Counted from the first letter of the stretch, positions 23,907-31,615 are shown. The stretch: DNA of 60,286 bases from Alphaproteobacteria bacterium (GCA_017503725.1 JAFVSL010000007.1:1-60286); one strand, 5' to 3'. The notes: generated by a model from the letters alone, not told the origin. Translations and numbers: made by a program.

Positions 23907-24120
23907 TTTTAATCTCCTTTCATTGTTTTTCGCGAAAAAACAAAAACCACGCGTTTTTCACGAGTGGTCAGGAGGTTAAGAACAATCTAGAGAATTGTGT
24001 GCTTATTCAATATATTCGCAACCCTCCTGACACCAATGTTCAGGAGTTTGTTTTTATAAAACGCTTTGTTTTATACTCTAGTCGGGTTCTTATACCCCAT
24101 TATGGCAAAATCACCATAAC
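23907..24120 (-). ncRNA. conserved 214-nt leader RNA, copy A
   Basis: Read on the minus strand, it carries the same stem series as copy B (28606-28819). P1 is TTATGG/CCATAA, P2 GGGT/ACCC inside ATGGGGTATAAGAACCCGAC, P3 TATAAAAC/GTTTTATA, P4 CTCCTGA/TCAGGAG, then ACAAT/ATTGT, CCTCCTGA, and a CCAC...GTGG terminator-like stem with TTTTTGTTTTTT. P1, P3 and the terminator differ in sequence from copy B but still pair, which indicates selection on RNA structure. It ends at the cassette's GAAAGGAG. Confidence 0.75.
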
Positions 24121-24126
24121 ACGCAC

Positions 24127-24155
24127 ATTATAACCGATTGTTTCCATTTGCGCAA
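24127..24155 (-). promoter_or_regulatory. promoter of cassette A
   Basis: On the minus strand TTGCGC and TATAAT are separated by 17 nt, matching the cassette B promoter in position relative to the leader. Confidence 0.7.
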
Positions 24156-24215
24156 ACACTTAGATAAACTTTTATTTGTCGCGGTATTCATATCTCATAA
24201 AAAATCCCCCAAACG
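24156..24215 (-). repeat. dispersed intergenic repeat, copy 1
   Basis: Read on the minus strand it starts GGGATTTTTTATGAGATATG, continues through ATACCGCGA and ends ATAAAAGTTTATCTAAGT. Closely related sequence occurs at 59163-59216 on the plus strand, and a part at 59387-59415. Confidence 0.6.
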
Positions 24216-24230
24216 GGGGATTTTTATATC
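24199..24230. terminator. terminator of xseA
   Basis: AAATCCCCC and GGGGGATTT pair around AAAC with flanking A and T runs, beside the xseA stop on the minus strand. Confidence 0.8.
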
Positions 24231-25456
24231 TGTACAATGCCGTCGGCGAATTCAATGCTGGCGGGGGTGCCGGCACCGGCGCGACCAATTATGTTATTGT
24301 TCGCATCACGCACAATTGCATAGCCACGGCTTAATACACTTTTGTAACTAAGCGACTGTAACATTTGTCCCAGGTGTGTCACAGATTGCGACAATGCATT
24401 CATCCGATTTTGCAGGATGGTTGGAAAGTTTGCCACAATATCCATACGCTGATGCGCTAAATTGATTTTATTTGTTATCAAGATATTCATTGTACGCCCC
24501 AAATCGTCCAGGCGTTGCGTATGTTCCATCAGAACCTGGTGCGGGCTTTTTATATTTATTGCCTCTATGCGTTGTTTTGCATTTGATAAGCGCGTCAAAA
24601 ATGTAGACGACAATCGTACCCATAGATTATCCAGTTCTTGGAACAGTGCCAATTTTGTTGGTACAACCATTTCTGCCGCGCCCGTTGGCGTTGGTGCACG
24701 TACATCGGCGGCAAAGTCAATCAACATCCAATCCGGCTCGTGTCCAACGCCCGATATTAACGGAATATGACTGGCGGCGGCGGCACGCACAACAATTTCT
24801 TCGGAAAAGGGCAGCAAGTCTTCTAAACTTCCCCCGCCACGCGCAACGATAATAACGTCAACATTGTTCATTTTGTTAAAGTATTCTATACCTGCGGCAA
24901 CCTCAGCCGCGGCGGTTATACCCTGAACGGTCGCAGGATACAGCAAGACGTGCACCGGGAAACGTTCGCGTAAACGGTTTTGAATATCTTGGAATGCGGC
25001 GCCGGTTGGACTGGTAACGACACCAATGCGCTGTGGTAATCTGGGCAGGGGCTTTTTGCGTGACGCGTCAAATAATCCCTCGGCGGCCAGTTTTTGTTTG
25101 CGCTCTTCCAACATTTTAAGGATTGCACCCACGCCCGCCATTTCAATTTCGTTGATAATTATTTGATAATTACTGCGTGCGGGATAGGTTGTGAAACGCC
25201 CGGTGACAACCACTTCCATCCCTTCTTCAAGCTTGAATGCAATCGGCGTTCCACGCCATATGATTGCAGAAATTGCCGCGCCGGCATCTTTGACCGTCAT
25301 ATAGATATGTCCGGACGACGCGCGTGTTATTTGCGATAATTCACCACGAATCTTTATACGTGGAAACGCCGTTTCCACCACCCCTTTAAGCAGGGTTGCC
25401 GCATCGGTTACGCTAAATATAGTATCTGGTTTAACAAATGGTTCTGGCTTTTGCAT
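24224..25456 (-). CDS. xseA: exodeoxyribonuclease VII large subunit
   Basis: The 410-residue protein has the N-terminal OB-fold (PRIKIRGELSQITRASSGHIYMTVKD). The catalytic domain follows with RIGVVTSPTGAAFQDIQNRLRERFP, VIIVARGGGSLEDLLPFSEE and GVGHEPDWMLIDFAADVRAPTPTGAAE. A coiled coil and C-terminal SVLSRGYAIVRD complete it. It degrades single-stranded DNA together with XseB, which is not visible here. The upstream 163-aa gene ends just before it. Confidence 0.95.
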   Translation of the reverse strand: MQKPEPFVKPDTIFSVTDAATLLKGVVETAFPRIKIRGELSQITRASSGHIYMTVKDAGAAISAIIWRGTPIAFKLEEGMEVVVTGRFTTYPARSNYQIIINEIEMAGVGAILKMLEERKQKLAAEGLFDASRKKPLPRLPQRIGVVTSPTGAAFQDIQNRLRERFPVHVLLYPATVQGITAAAEVAAGIEYFNKMNNVDVIIVARGGGSLEDLLPFSEEIVVRAAAASHIPLISGVGHEPDWMLIDFAADVRAPTPTGAAEMVVPTKLALFQELDNLWVRLSSTFLTRLSNAKQRIEAINIKSPHQVLMEHTQRLDDLGRTMNILITNKINLAHQRMDIVANFPTILQNRMNALSQSVTHLGQMLQSLSYKSVLSRGYAIVRDANNNIIGRAGAGTPASIEFADGIVQI

Positions 25457-25461
25457 ATCTT

Positions 25462-25953
25462 TTACCGTCTTTCTAGTTCTGCAATTATGCGTTTTACAAA
25501 TTCTGTTTTATTTGGTGTTTTCATATCTTTCATATGTTTGTTAATTGGTTCGCCCAATTCGTATGGTACGCGCAGTGGCGCAAATTGATCGCCCGTCGTA
25601 TCAAATGGTGTGTCCGTGAATCGATTGTGCATATATACCACCGGCGCATATTCCCAAGCACCTATTTTTATAGCCGACGGTTTCCAAACCGTATCGCCAC
25701 CATATAATTCATATACACAAATACTGGCCAGGGCGCAAAAGCCCTTGGTCCACGGGACAAAGCCATTAAATGGCAAATCGCCCACAAACTTGCGTCGAAA
25801 AGCAGGATTCTTGTACATTTTACGCAGCGTATATGTTATATCATAAAGGCTGTACTGTACATCTGCATATGGCATAACCGCCGCGTCAATTTGTGCGGCC
25901 TGGGCCAACAGTTTCTGCGTTGCCGCGTCATATTGCTTTGCATAATCTTTCAT
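25462..25953 (-). CDS. hypothetical protein (163 aa)
   Basis: I use the ATG at 25953 because a promoter ends seven nt before it; the frame continues 12 codons 5'. The product has a helical start (MKDYAKQYDAATQKLLAQAAQ). A middle with conserved-looking aromatics (FRRKFVGDLPFNGFVPWTKGFCALASICVYEL) and HNRFTDTPFDTTGDQF, with His/Asp residues, follows. It is cytoplasmic by sequence. No family is recognised. It precedes xseA by five nt and is probably co-transcribed with it. Confidence 0.65.
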   Translation of the reverse strand: MKDYAKQYDAATQKLLAQAAQIDAAVMPYADVQYSLYDITYTLRKMYKNPAFRRKFVGDLPFNGFVPWTKGFCALASICVYELYGGDTVWKPSAIKIGAWEYAPVVYMHNRFTDTPFDTTGDQFAPLRVPYELGEPINKHMKDMKTPNKTEFVKRIIAELERR

Positions 25954-25960
25954 AGTAAAA

Positions 25961-25989
25961 ATACTAGCACAAAATGGTGCGATATTCAA
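25961..25989 (-). promoter_or_regulatory. promoter placed for a leaderless mRNA (163-aa gene and xseA)
   Basis: On the minus strand TTGAAT and TAGTAT are separated by 17 nt, and the ATG follows seven nt after the -10 box. Confidence 0.65.
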
Positions 25990-25990
25990 T

Positions 25991-27115
25991 TTATAATTCG
26001 GTCAGTGGCCAACGCGGACGTGGTGCAATCGGTGTTTTTACAACGCGTCCCACACGATAGTTTTCAATCCCAGCCCACGCAATCATTGCGCCATTGTCGG
26101 TACATAAATTCATTGGTGGTGCGGCAAAAATCATCCCATTTTTTGCGGCTAATTTTTCCAACGCATTGCGAATTGCGCTGTTTTTTGCGACGCCCCCGGC
26201 CACAACCAACGTTTTCGGCATTGCATCGCGCACACGTGCATCATTCATAGCGTTGTTTAATCTGTTTACAATACAGTCCACCACGGATGCCTGGAACGAA
26301 GCACAGAAATCGTTTATAAATTTATCGCTGTGTGGGGCGGGATTCTTGTCCAAGAATGTTCGTGCGGCTGTTTTTATACCACTGAATGAAAAGTCGCATC
26401 CCGGCTTGTCACACAATGGACGCGGGAATTTGAATGCTTTTGAATCGCCGTCTTGTGCGCGCTTGTCTACGATTGGTCCACCTGGATACCCCAGGCCCAG
26501 CATCTTGGCGACCTTGTCAAAGGCTTCGCCGGCACTGTCGTCCAGGGTTTGTCCAATCAATTCGTATTGCCCGACACCACGCACCAATAAAATCTGACAA
26601 TGTCCGCCCGATGCCAACATCAATAAATATGGAAAATCAACCGATGTGTCACCGGCCACACCACTGGCGGATGTCGCAGATAATCGGGGGACCAGTGCGT
26701 GCCCCTCTAAATGATTAACCGCAACCAGTGGTTTGCCGGTTGACTGCGCAATTCCAGTCGCCGCCATCCATCCAACCAATACGCCCCCAATCAGACCCGG
26801 TCCCGCCGTTGCGGCAATAACATCTATATCGTCAATTGTCTTGTTTGCGCGCGCCAATGTTTGTTGGATTACGTCATCAATCGCCAAAATGTGCGCCCGT
26901 GCCGCCAGTTCCGGTACCACACCACCGTATTTTTGATGCTCTGGGATTTGGGAATAAATTATATGCGACAAGATATTGTGGTTTGAATCAACGATTGCCG
27001 CCGATGTTTCATCACACGATGATTCAATCCCCAGACACAGGGTGGGGCGCACATCATCCGTGGCATTTCCCATCATTGCGCCCATATCCATATGAATAAT
27101 TTTTTCGTCATCCAT
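25991..27115 (-). CDS. tsaD: tRNA N6-threonylcarbamoyladenosine transferase
   Basis: TsaD catalyses the last step of t6A37 formation on ANN-decoding tRNAs. Visible motifs are LCLGIESSCDETSAAIVD, GGVVPELAARAHI, the metal site VNHLEGHALVPRL, LMLASGGHCQILLV, GLGYPGGPIVDKRA and the C-terminal CTDNGAMIAWAG. The first 23 residues before LCLG are an extension rich in Met/Asp, so a later start is possible. It is the last gene of an operon with DUF2155 and DUF1460 genes. Confidence 0.95.
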   Translation of the reverse strand: MDDEKIIHMDMGAMMGNATDDVRPTLCLGIESSCDETSAAIVDSNHNILSHIIYSQIPEHQKYGGVVPELAARAHILAIDDVIQQTLARANKTIDDIDVIAATAGPGLIGGVLVGWMAATGIAQSTGKPLVAVNHLEGHALVPRLSATSASGVAGDTSVDFPYLLMLASGGHCQILLVRGVGQYELIGQTLDDSAGEAFDKVAKMLGLGYPGGPIVDKRAQDGDSKAFKFPRPLCDKPGCDFSFSGIKTAARTFLDKNPAPHSDKFINDFCASFQASVVDCIVNRLNNAMNDARVRDAMPKTLVVAGGVAKNSAIRNALEKLAAKNGMIFAAPPMNLCTDNGAMIAWAGIENYRVGRVVKTPIAPRPRWPLTEL

Positions 27116-27117
27116 CT

Positions 27118-27804
27118 TTACTTAATCGCGATAAATGCGACCCCCATTTCGCCCATCTGACGACGGCGCTTGGCATAGTTCATAAATTCTGCATCCACTA
27201 CGTGCCCCGCGGCCGATGACGCGTGGCGCAGTGTCTGCCCACCCGGCAACAGTAATCCCATATGCGTAACCGCCAATTCGGTGCCGATTGTATCGACGCT
27301 GTTTGAATTTGCGCTTATAAACAGGACAATCATTGTCTCGGTGTTTGCGGGCTGATTTAAATTCTTGTACGGCACGTATTCAATCGTTGTAAATTCAGGC
27401 GCAAAATCAGAATCCAGTTTATGAACTTTCTTCATCCAGGCCGCCTTGTCAATCGTCAGACGTCGCGTCGTTGTTTTTCCGTATTGCGAACTGACGTTTT
27501 CAACACGATTTGAATTATTCCGCAACCAGTCTGTTTCGATAAAATGATTGCGGTTCATAAAATCAATTTTGCCGTCTTTGTATCGAATTTGATTCAGGTT
27601 GCTAACATCGCCGCCCGCCATAACGGTTTCAACAAATGTCGTGCAATCAAACGCATCTGTTCGAATAAGTGGATCATTGTCCGGGGCACGTTCTTCACCC
27701 AGTGGGTCACGAATATATTTCGCCCCCAGGTAATCCGCACCCGACGGTATACCCGGCGCACCCGCGCACCCCGTTAATAAAAGCAACAGTGCCAACCGCT
27801 TCAT
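27118..27804 (-). CDS. DUF1460-family lipoprotein
   Basis: The N-terminus MKRLALLLLLTGCAG is a lipoprotein signal with the lipobox LTGC. The mature part matches the DUF1460 (NlpC/P60-like amidase) pattern: FDCTTFVETVMA with the nucleophile Cys, YKDGKIDFMNRNHFIETDW, and TELAVTHMGLLL with the catalytic His, followed by LRHASSAAG. It probably cleaves a cell-wall peptide bond in the periplasm. I choose the ATG at 27804 because it gives the lipobox and follows the previous stop by five nt. Confidence 0.82.
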   Translation of the reverse strand: MKRLALLLLLTGCAGAPGIPSGADYLGAKYIRDPLGEERAPDNDPLIRTDAFDCTTFVETVMAGGDVSNLNQIRYKDGKIDFMNRNHFIETDWLRNNSNRVENVSSQYGKTTTRRLTIDKAAWMKKVHKLDSDFAPEFTTIEYVPYKNLNQPANTETMIVLFISANSNSVDTIGTELAVTHMGLLLPGGQTLRHASSAAGHVVDAEFMNYAKRRRQMGEMGVAFIAIK

Positions 27805-27809
27805 TTTTT

Positions 27810-28115
27810 TTACAGATTTTCTTTTAATTGCATTCCCATATTGCACAGGCGTGCCGCATCTGCGATTGTCATTTCGCCGGAATCGGGCAGGGTGGCAATT
27901 TTACCAACACACGCAACCACAATATCAATATTTTCATCACCGCCAATCAATGTGCGTACGGTTGATACGCGTTCTTCGTTGTTTGCCGACGCCCAGTTTT
28001 TTAAGGTCCCACCACTTAAATCCTTGGAACGCAACGACGCCATAAATACAAACAGTGCAACAATCAAAACGCCGGCCCCAATCAGGATTTTAAAATATTT
28101 TTTGATAAAATTCAT
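27810..28115 (-). CDS. small membrane-anchored hypothetical protein
   Basis: The 101-residue protein has one N-terminal membrane segment (ILIGAGVLIVALFVFMAS) and a periplasmic helical domain with two Cys (VACVGKIATLPDSGE, ARLCNMG). Its ATG overlaps the end of the DUF2155 gene (ATGA), so it belongs to this operon. Family unknown. Confidence 0.65.
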   Translation of the reverse strand: MNFIKKYFKILIGAGVLIVALFVFMASLRSKDLSGGTLKNWASANNEERVSTVRTLIGGDENIDIVVACVGKIATLPDSGEMTIADAARLCNMGMQLKENL

Positions 28116-28480
28116 TGTACATCCTCTTCTTTATTCTTACACCCGACCAGCCATACGTCATAGTCTGCGTTTTGCAGTGGGCGCACCCCCGGTTCATTAC
28201 GTGACATCCAGTTGCTAAATATCGTACCGTCGGCCGACGTTGAAATCTTCAGAAAAGCAAAATAATCTTCGGCGTCAAACGGATCGGACTGCTTGCAAGT
28301 GTGCACGGTGATATTAAGTTTTTCAAACTGTGCTGAATTTCCGACGGGAATATCAACTGAATATGTTTTCCCGGCGGCCTTGTTCATAACACGAATATTT
28401 GCAATATCGCGGTTAATGTACGCCATCGCCACATCCGGCAGGGCGCATACAATCATTAAAAAAGCAACTAATTTTTTCAT
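28112..28480 (-). CDS. DUF2155-family secreted protein
   Basis: The sequence starts with a signal peptide (MKKLVAFLMIVCALPDVAMA). The mature part has the DUF2155 hallmarks: an immunoglobulin-like segment ANIRVMNKAAGKTYSVDIPVG, then FEKLNITVHTCKQSDP, EDYFAFLKIS and a terminal YDVWLVGCK. DUF2155 is typical of alphaproteobacteria and its role is unknown. The ATG at 28480 is preceded by a promoter only seven nt away, and the longer open frame upstream lies in that promoter. Confidence 0.82.
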   Translation of the reverse strand: MKKLVAFLMIVCALPDVAMAYINRDIANIRVMNKAAGKTYSVDIPVGNSAQFEKLNITVHTCKQSDPFDAEDYFAFLKISTSADGTIFSNWMSRNEPGVRPLQNADYDVWLVGCKNKEEDVQ

Positions 28481-28487
28481 AACAAAT

Positions 28488-28516
28488 ATATTATATTGTG
28501 TGGCGGATAAAGTCAA
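28488..28516 (-). promoter_or_regulatory. promoter placed for a leaderless DUF2155 mRNA
   Basis: On the minus strand TTGACT and TAATAT are separated by 17 nt, with the ATG seven nt after the -10 box. An overlapping TATAAT at 15 nt spacing is an alternative -10 box. Confidence 0.65.
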
Positions 28517-28570
28517 ATCGATATTGAATGGGTGGGTTTGTCCAAATGCCCGATAGAATATTAGTTGTTA

Positions 28571-28599
28571 TTGCAAGTCAATGAATTATTTGTTATAAT
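28571..28599 (+). promoter_or_regulatory. promoter of cassette B
   Basis: TTGCAA and TATAAT are separated by 17 nt. The predicted start at about 28606 opens the conserved leader RNA. Confidence 0.75.
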
Positions 28600-28605
28600 A
28601 AACGC

Positions 28606-28819
28606 GTCATAACCGATGGTTATGATGGGGTGTCGAAACCCGGCTAGTGGTGTACAAATTAGATTTGTACAAACTCTCCTGATATCTGTGTCAGGAGGGC
28701 TGCGAATATATTGAATAAGCACACAATTCTACTAGATTGTTTCGAACCTCCTGACCACTTGAATTTATTCGGTGGTTTTTGTTTTTCTCGCGAATAAAAC
28801 AAAGAAAGGAGACAGAAAT
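28606..28819 (+). ncRNA. conserved 214-nt leader RNA, copy B
   Basis: Stems: P1 CATAACC/GGTTATG (28608-28624), P2 GGGT/ACCC (28628-28641), P3 GTACAAAT/ATTTGTAC (28652-28670), P4 CTCCTGA/TCAGGAG (28676-28697). Then come ACAAT/ATTGT and CCTCCTGA (28747-28754), which is also complementary to the P4 3' strand TCAGGAGG. A terminator-like CCAC...GTGG hairpin with TTTTTGTTTTT (28755-28786) lies about 20 nt before the ribosome binding site. The competing pairings of TCAGGAGG suggest a switch. It has a counterpart at 23907-24120. I do not recognise a known riboswitch class. Confidence 0.75.
28755..28786 (+). terminator. putative attenuator terminator in leader B
   Basis: CCAC(T)TGAA pairs with TTCGGTGG with one bulged T, followed by TTTTTGTTTTT. 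The equivalent hairpin in leader A keeps CCAC/GTGG and the T-tract but changes the inner pairs. Confidence 0.6.
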
Positions 28820-29257
28820 ATGAAAAAACTTTTTACATTAACCGCGCTTGGCGCGATTTTGACCGCGCCCGCAATGGCGGTACAAAAATGTGTGGCGTTG
28901 GATGCGTCGACCACCACGTGTACATCAACACCGACGACTTGCAAAGCGGATTGGTCTGCGACGTGTACAACGAATGGCACCCGTGTCCCGATTAAGGGAA
29001 TCGCAATGTGTTCCAATCAGGCGGCGGATGCAAAATATGACACATCGGACGCAATTACAACGGTAAGCAGCACATTGGATACGACCAATGTATATTGCTG
29101 GTGCAAGATGGTTGAACCGGCTATATCACCGTGGATATACATCATCAAGCATACATCCTACGGTAATTGCTTATATAACTGTTCGTCCGACTGTGCGCTC
29201 CAAGCTCTTTACACCCCCGCGTTCCGGTCCGCGCTGTTTGGTTCATTGGCAAATTAA
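28820..29257 (+). CDS. secreted Cys-rich protein, cassette B first gene
   Basis: It has a signal peptide (MKKLFTLTALGAILTAPAMA) and a mature part with 11 Cys (VQKCVALDAST, CTNGT-like and YCWCKM segments, CLYNCSSDCALQAL). It is a paralog of the protein at 23472-23906: the first 30 residues and the CTTNGT, WCKM and C-terminal motifs are shared while the middle diverges. AAAGGAG precedes the ATG. Likely exported and disulfide-bonded; the role is unknown. Confidence 0.8.
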   Translation: MKKLFTLTALGAILTAPAMAVQKCVALDASTTTCTSTPTTCKADWSATCTTNGTRVPIKGIAMCSNQAADAKYDTSDAITTVSSTLDTTNVYCWCKMVEPAISPWIYIIKHTSYGNCLYNCSSDCALQALYTPAFRSALFGSLAN

Positions 29258-29267
29258 GGGGATGCGA

Positions 29268-29540
29268 ATGAAACGAATAATATTTTTGTTAGCGGGCGCG
29301 CCGATTATGGCGTACGCCACCGCGCCGTCAACATCGTGCCCGACGGGATATATCGCGATTGACGAACCGCAAATCACCCTTGCAACCAGTTGCCCCAGTG
29401 GCACAATTTCGGTCGGCACGGCGGAATCGTGTCTGGTGTCAAGCCCCGCGGGCGATTGCATAATGTATGCGCCGGCGGGCGTGTCGTATACCGATGACAT
29501 CGGCACATATGAATTTACCGACGCTTGCCCAATGTCCTAA
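29268..29540 (+). CDS. small secreted Cys-rich protein, cassette B second gene
   Basis: The 90-residue protein has a signal peptide (MKRIIFLLAGAPIMAYA). The same five-Cys framework as its paralog at 23189-23461 follows, with the shared stretch SCLVSSPAGDCIMYAPAGVS and the end EFTDACPM. AAGGGG lies six nt before the chosen ATG; an ATG two codons earlier overlaps it. The frameworks are much better conserved than those of the first cassette gene. Confidence 0.8.
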   Translation: MKRIIFLLAGAPIMAYATAPSTSCPTGYIAIDEPQITLATSCPSGTISVGTAESCLVSSPAGDCIMYAPAGVSYTDDIGTYEFTDACPMS

Positions 29541-29571
29541 AAAAAATCCCCCAAACGGGGGATCTTTTTAT
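29541..29571. terminator. terminator between cassette B and rplS
   Basis: ATCCCCC/GGGGGAT around AAAC, with an A7 run before and TCTTTTT after, serves both converging operons. Confidence 0.85.
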
Positions 29572-29960
29572 TTGTTTGCATTCTTTTCTGCACTTGTCGC
29601 GGCCAGGTCTTCGACGATACGCGCCTTTTTACCTGACAACCCACGCAGGAAGAATAACTTTGCACGACGTACTTTACCGATACGAACCTTTTCGATTTTT
29701 TCAATCGCTGGGCTGTACAGTGGGAACTTGCGTTCTACACCGACACCGTATGATTCACGACGTACTGTAAAGGATGCATTATTTCCCATACCGCCATCAC
29801 GTGCGATAACTACGCCTTCGAAAACCTGGATACGGAATTTGTCGCCGTCTTTAATTTTGACGTGAACTTTTAATGTATCACCGGCTTTGAATGCTGGGAT
29901 TTTTTTGTCGCCTTTCAGTTTTGCAACCTGGGCTTCTTCGATTTTTTTAATAATGCTCAT
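29568..29960 (-). CDS. rplS: ribosomal protein bL19
   Basis: L19 is recognised by [35 protein letters not shown], then [22 protein letters not shown] and [20 protein letters not shown]. (Segments are quoted in parts of the 130-residue chain.) The length is standard with a short extra tail. It sits at the 30S-50S interface. It is the last gene of the rpsP-rimM-trmD-rplS operon, two nt after trmD. Confidence 0.97.
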   Translation of the reverse strand: MSIIKKIEEAQVAKLKGDKKIPAFKAGDTLKVHVKIKDGDKFRIQVFEGVVIARDGGMGNNASFTVRRESYGVGVERKFPLYSPAIEKIEKVRIGKVRRAKLFFLRGLSGKKARIVEDLAATSAEKNANK

Positions 29961-29962
29961 TT

Positions 29963-30643
29963 TTAGTTTTCCTTTATTAAGTCCGGTCGACGTTCTTTGG
30001 TTATGTCAACCGATTGTTGTTTCCGCCACCGTTCGATATTGCCGTGGTGACCGGACAGCAGGACTTCTGGGACACTTTGTCCACGCCATACTGACGGGCG
30101 GGTGTATAACGGCCATTCAAGCCCCCCGATTTCGAAACTTTCATTTTGGGTGGTATCTTCACCACCGTGAACTACATTATCCATCACGCGAACGCAACTG
30201 TCAACAAAAACTTGGGCTGCGATTTCGCCCCCCGACAGGATATAATCGCCAATAGATAATTCCATAATGTTGTAATGTTCGATAACACGTTCATCAATCC
30301 CCTCGTATCGACCGCACAGCAGGGTATATGTCGCATCCGGGTCCGCGATAAATTCGCGCACGATTTTTTGATTCAGTGTTTTTCCGCGTGGTGAAAAATA
30401 TATAATTTTCCCCGGATTTTTGATTGAATCCAACGCGTCACCCAAAACATCTGGGCGCATAACCATACCGGCGCCACCCCCAAATTGGGTGTCATCAACA
30501 CTGCCATAATTATTGATGGCAAAATCACGAATGTTGATAACGTCATACGACCAAATTCCACGTTCCAGTGCACGACCAACCACGCCACCTGACAGGGTGC
30601 CTGGGAACATTTCTGGAAAAATGGTCAGGATATTAAAGTGCAT
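29963..30643 (-). CDS. trmD: tRNA (guanine-N1)-methyltransferase
   Basis: TrmD methylates G37 of tRNAs. The SPOUT-fold sequence begins [15 protein letters not shown] and has the trefoil-knot motifs [31 protein letters not shown] and [38 protein letters not shown] segment follows with the catalytic region. At 226 residues it is slightly short but complete. The operon position between a small ORF and rplS is the usual one. Confidence 0.97.
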   Translation of the reverse strand: MHFNILTIFPEMFPGTLSGGVVGRALERGIWSYDVINIRDFAINNYGSVDDTQFGGGAGMVMRPDVLGDALDSIKNPGKIIYFSPRGKTLNQKIVREFIADPDATYTLLCGRYEGIDERVIEHYNIMELSIGDYILSGGEIAAQVFVDSCVRVMDNVVHGGEDTTQNESFEIGGLEWPLYTRPSVWRGQSVPEVLLSGHHGNIERWRKQQSVDITKERRPDLIKEN

Positions 30644-30644
30644 A

Positions 30645-30920
30645 TTATTTTACTTTTGCCTTGCTTTCATTGAAACGACAGCATTTGCATATTGATTGAC
30701 CGACATCGAACATAGTTTTAACTGTTTCGACCGTCGCGGCATCTGCCAGGCGTACAAAAGTTTTGTCCAAATCATTTGCCGACGTGGACAATTCTGTACC
30801 AATCCCTGACTGATATGTTTTTATAACAGGGCACGCAACAGAAAATCTTCCCGCATCCATATTGCACAAGACTTCAAATTTCTTGTTTATTTCATTGAAT
30901 TGAAAGGTCTTTTTTGACAT
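30645..30920 (-). CDS. hypothetical protein inserted in the trmD operon
   Basis: The 91-residue protein lies between rimM and trmD, one nt before trmD. It has Cys at two places (VLCNMDAGRFSVACP; SICKCCRFNE), the second a CxCC cluster near the C-terminus that could bind metal. It has no signal peptide. I recognise no family. Its position in a translation operon suggests an RNA- or ribosome-linked role, but that is inference. Confidence 0.65.
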   Translation of the reverse strand: MSKKTFQFNEINKKFEVLCNMDAGRFSVACPVIKTYQSGIGTELSTSANDLDKTFVRLADAATVETVKTMFDVGQSICKCCRFNESKAKVK

Positions 30921-30929
30921 AAATAATCC

Positions 30930-31394
30930 TTACTTTACATAGATGGTTTTTGTATCCATATCAACGCTTGCGCCAACAAACGACACCATGTCACCATTTT
31001 CCATTTCCAGTATGTCGCCCGCACCATAGTTTTGAATGCATACCACACGACCGATAATATTACCACGCTGATTTACGGTCATTCCGATTAAATCAGTCTG
31101 GTAATATTCTTGTTCACCCAGGGCCGGCAAGTCATCGCGACCGATAAACAATTCTGTTCCGCGCAGGGTTTCTGCGGCATTTCGATCATCAAAACCATTG
31201 ATTTTTGCAATAATAACAGTTGAATTTGGTATTTCGCGCACAAACTTGAAATCTTCGGCCGAAAAACGATTAGACAGCACGTGGAATTTTTTGAAGTCTG
31301 CCGGATTGTCGGAATAGGTCTGAATGCGAACCTCGCCCCGGATTCCCTGGGGGGCGACAATTTTTCCAACCAAGATTTTCTGTGTGTCACGCAT
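30930..31394 (-). CDS. rimM: 16S rRNA processing protein RimM
   Basis: RimM assists 30S maturation by binding S19. The N-terminal domain reads LVGKIVAPQGIRGEVRIQTYSDNP and the C-terminal PRC barrel EYYQTDLIGMTVNQRG...GRVVCIQNYGAGDILEM. I start at ATG 31394 (MRDTQKILVG): it follows the previous stop by one nt, whereas the longer frame would overlap that gene. At 154 residues it is slightly short for RimM. Confidence 0.93.
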   Translation of the reverse strand: MRDTQKILVGKIVAPQGIRGEVRIQTYSDNPADFKKFHVLSNRFSAEDFKFVREIPNSTVIIAKINGFDDRNAAETLRGTELFIGRDDLPALGEQEYYQTDLIGMTVNQRGNIIGRVVCIQNYGAGDILEMENGDMVSFVGASVDMDTKTIYVK

Positions 31395-31395
31395 A

Positions 31396-31611
31396 TTATC
31401 TTTGTTTTTGCAGTTGTTCTTTGTATTCACGTAATTTTACACATTCGCCTGCATAGGCGGGGCACAAACTGCCGGTTAAGAATACAACCGGTTTATTTTC
31501 GTGCATCGCTTCATACATCTGGCGAAAAAACTCTTCGTTGCGCTCAGCCTGTGTGCATATCAACTCGTTCGCACAGGGGCATCTGTCACCAATATACCAA
31601 CCGTTTACCAT
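31396..31611 (-). CDS. small Cys-containing hypothetical protein
   Basis: The 71-residue product has WYIGDRCPCANELIC near the N-terminus and SLCPAYAGECVKL later, giving five Cys in CxC and spaced pairs that could form a small zinc site. It lacks an export signal. Its stop abuts the rimM start, so it is part of the rpsP operon. Not recognised. Confidence 0.55.
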   Translation of the reverse strand: MVNGWYIGDRCPCANELICTQAERNEEFFRQMYEAMHENKPVVFLTGSLCPAYAGECVKLREYKEQLQKQR

Positions 31612-31615
31612 AATA

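Noticed and set aside
27805..27846. Upstream start of the DUF1460 gene
   Set aside because: It would overlap the preceding gene and mask the lipoprotein signal.
28700..28800. Leader peptide starting at TTG in leader B
   Set aside because: The frame is open for 28 codons in copy B but stops after seven in copy A, and spacing to AGGAGG is too long.
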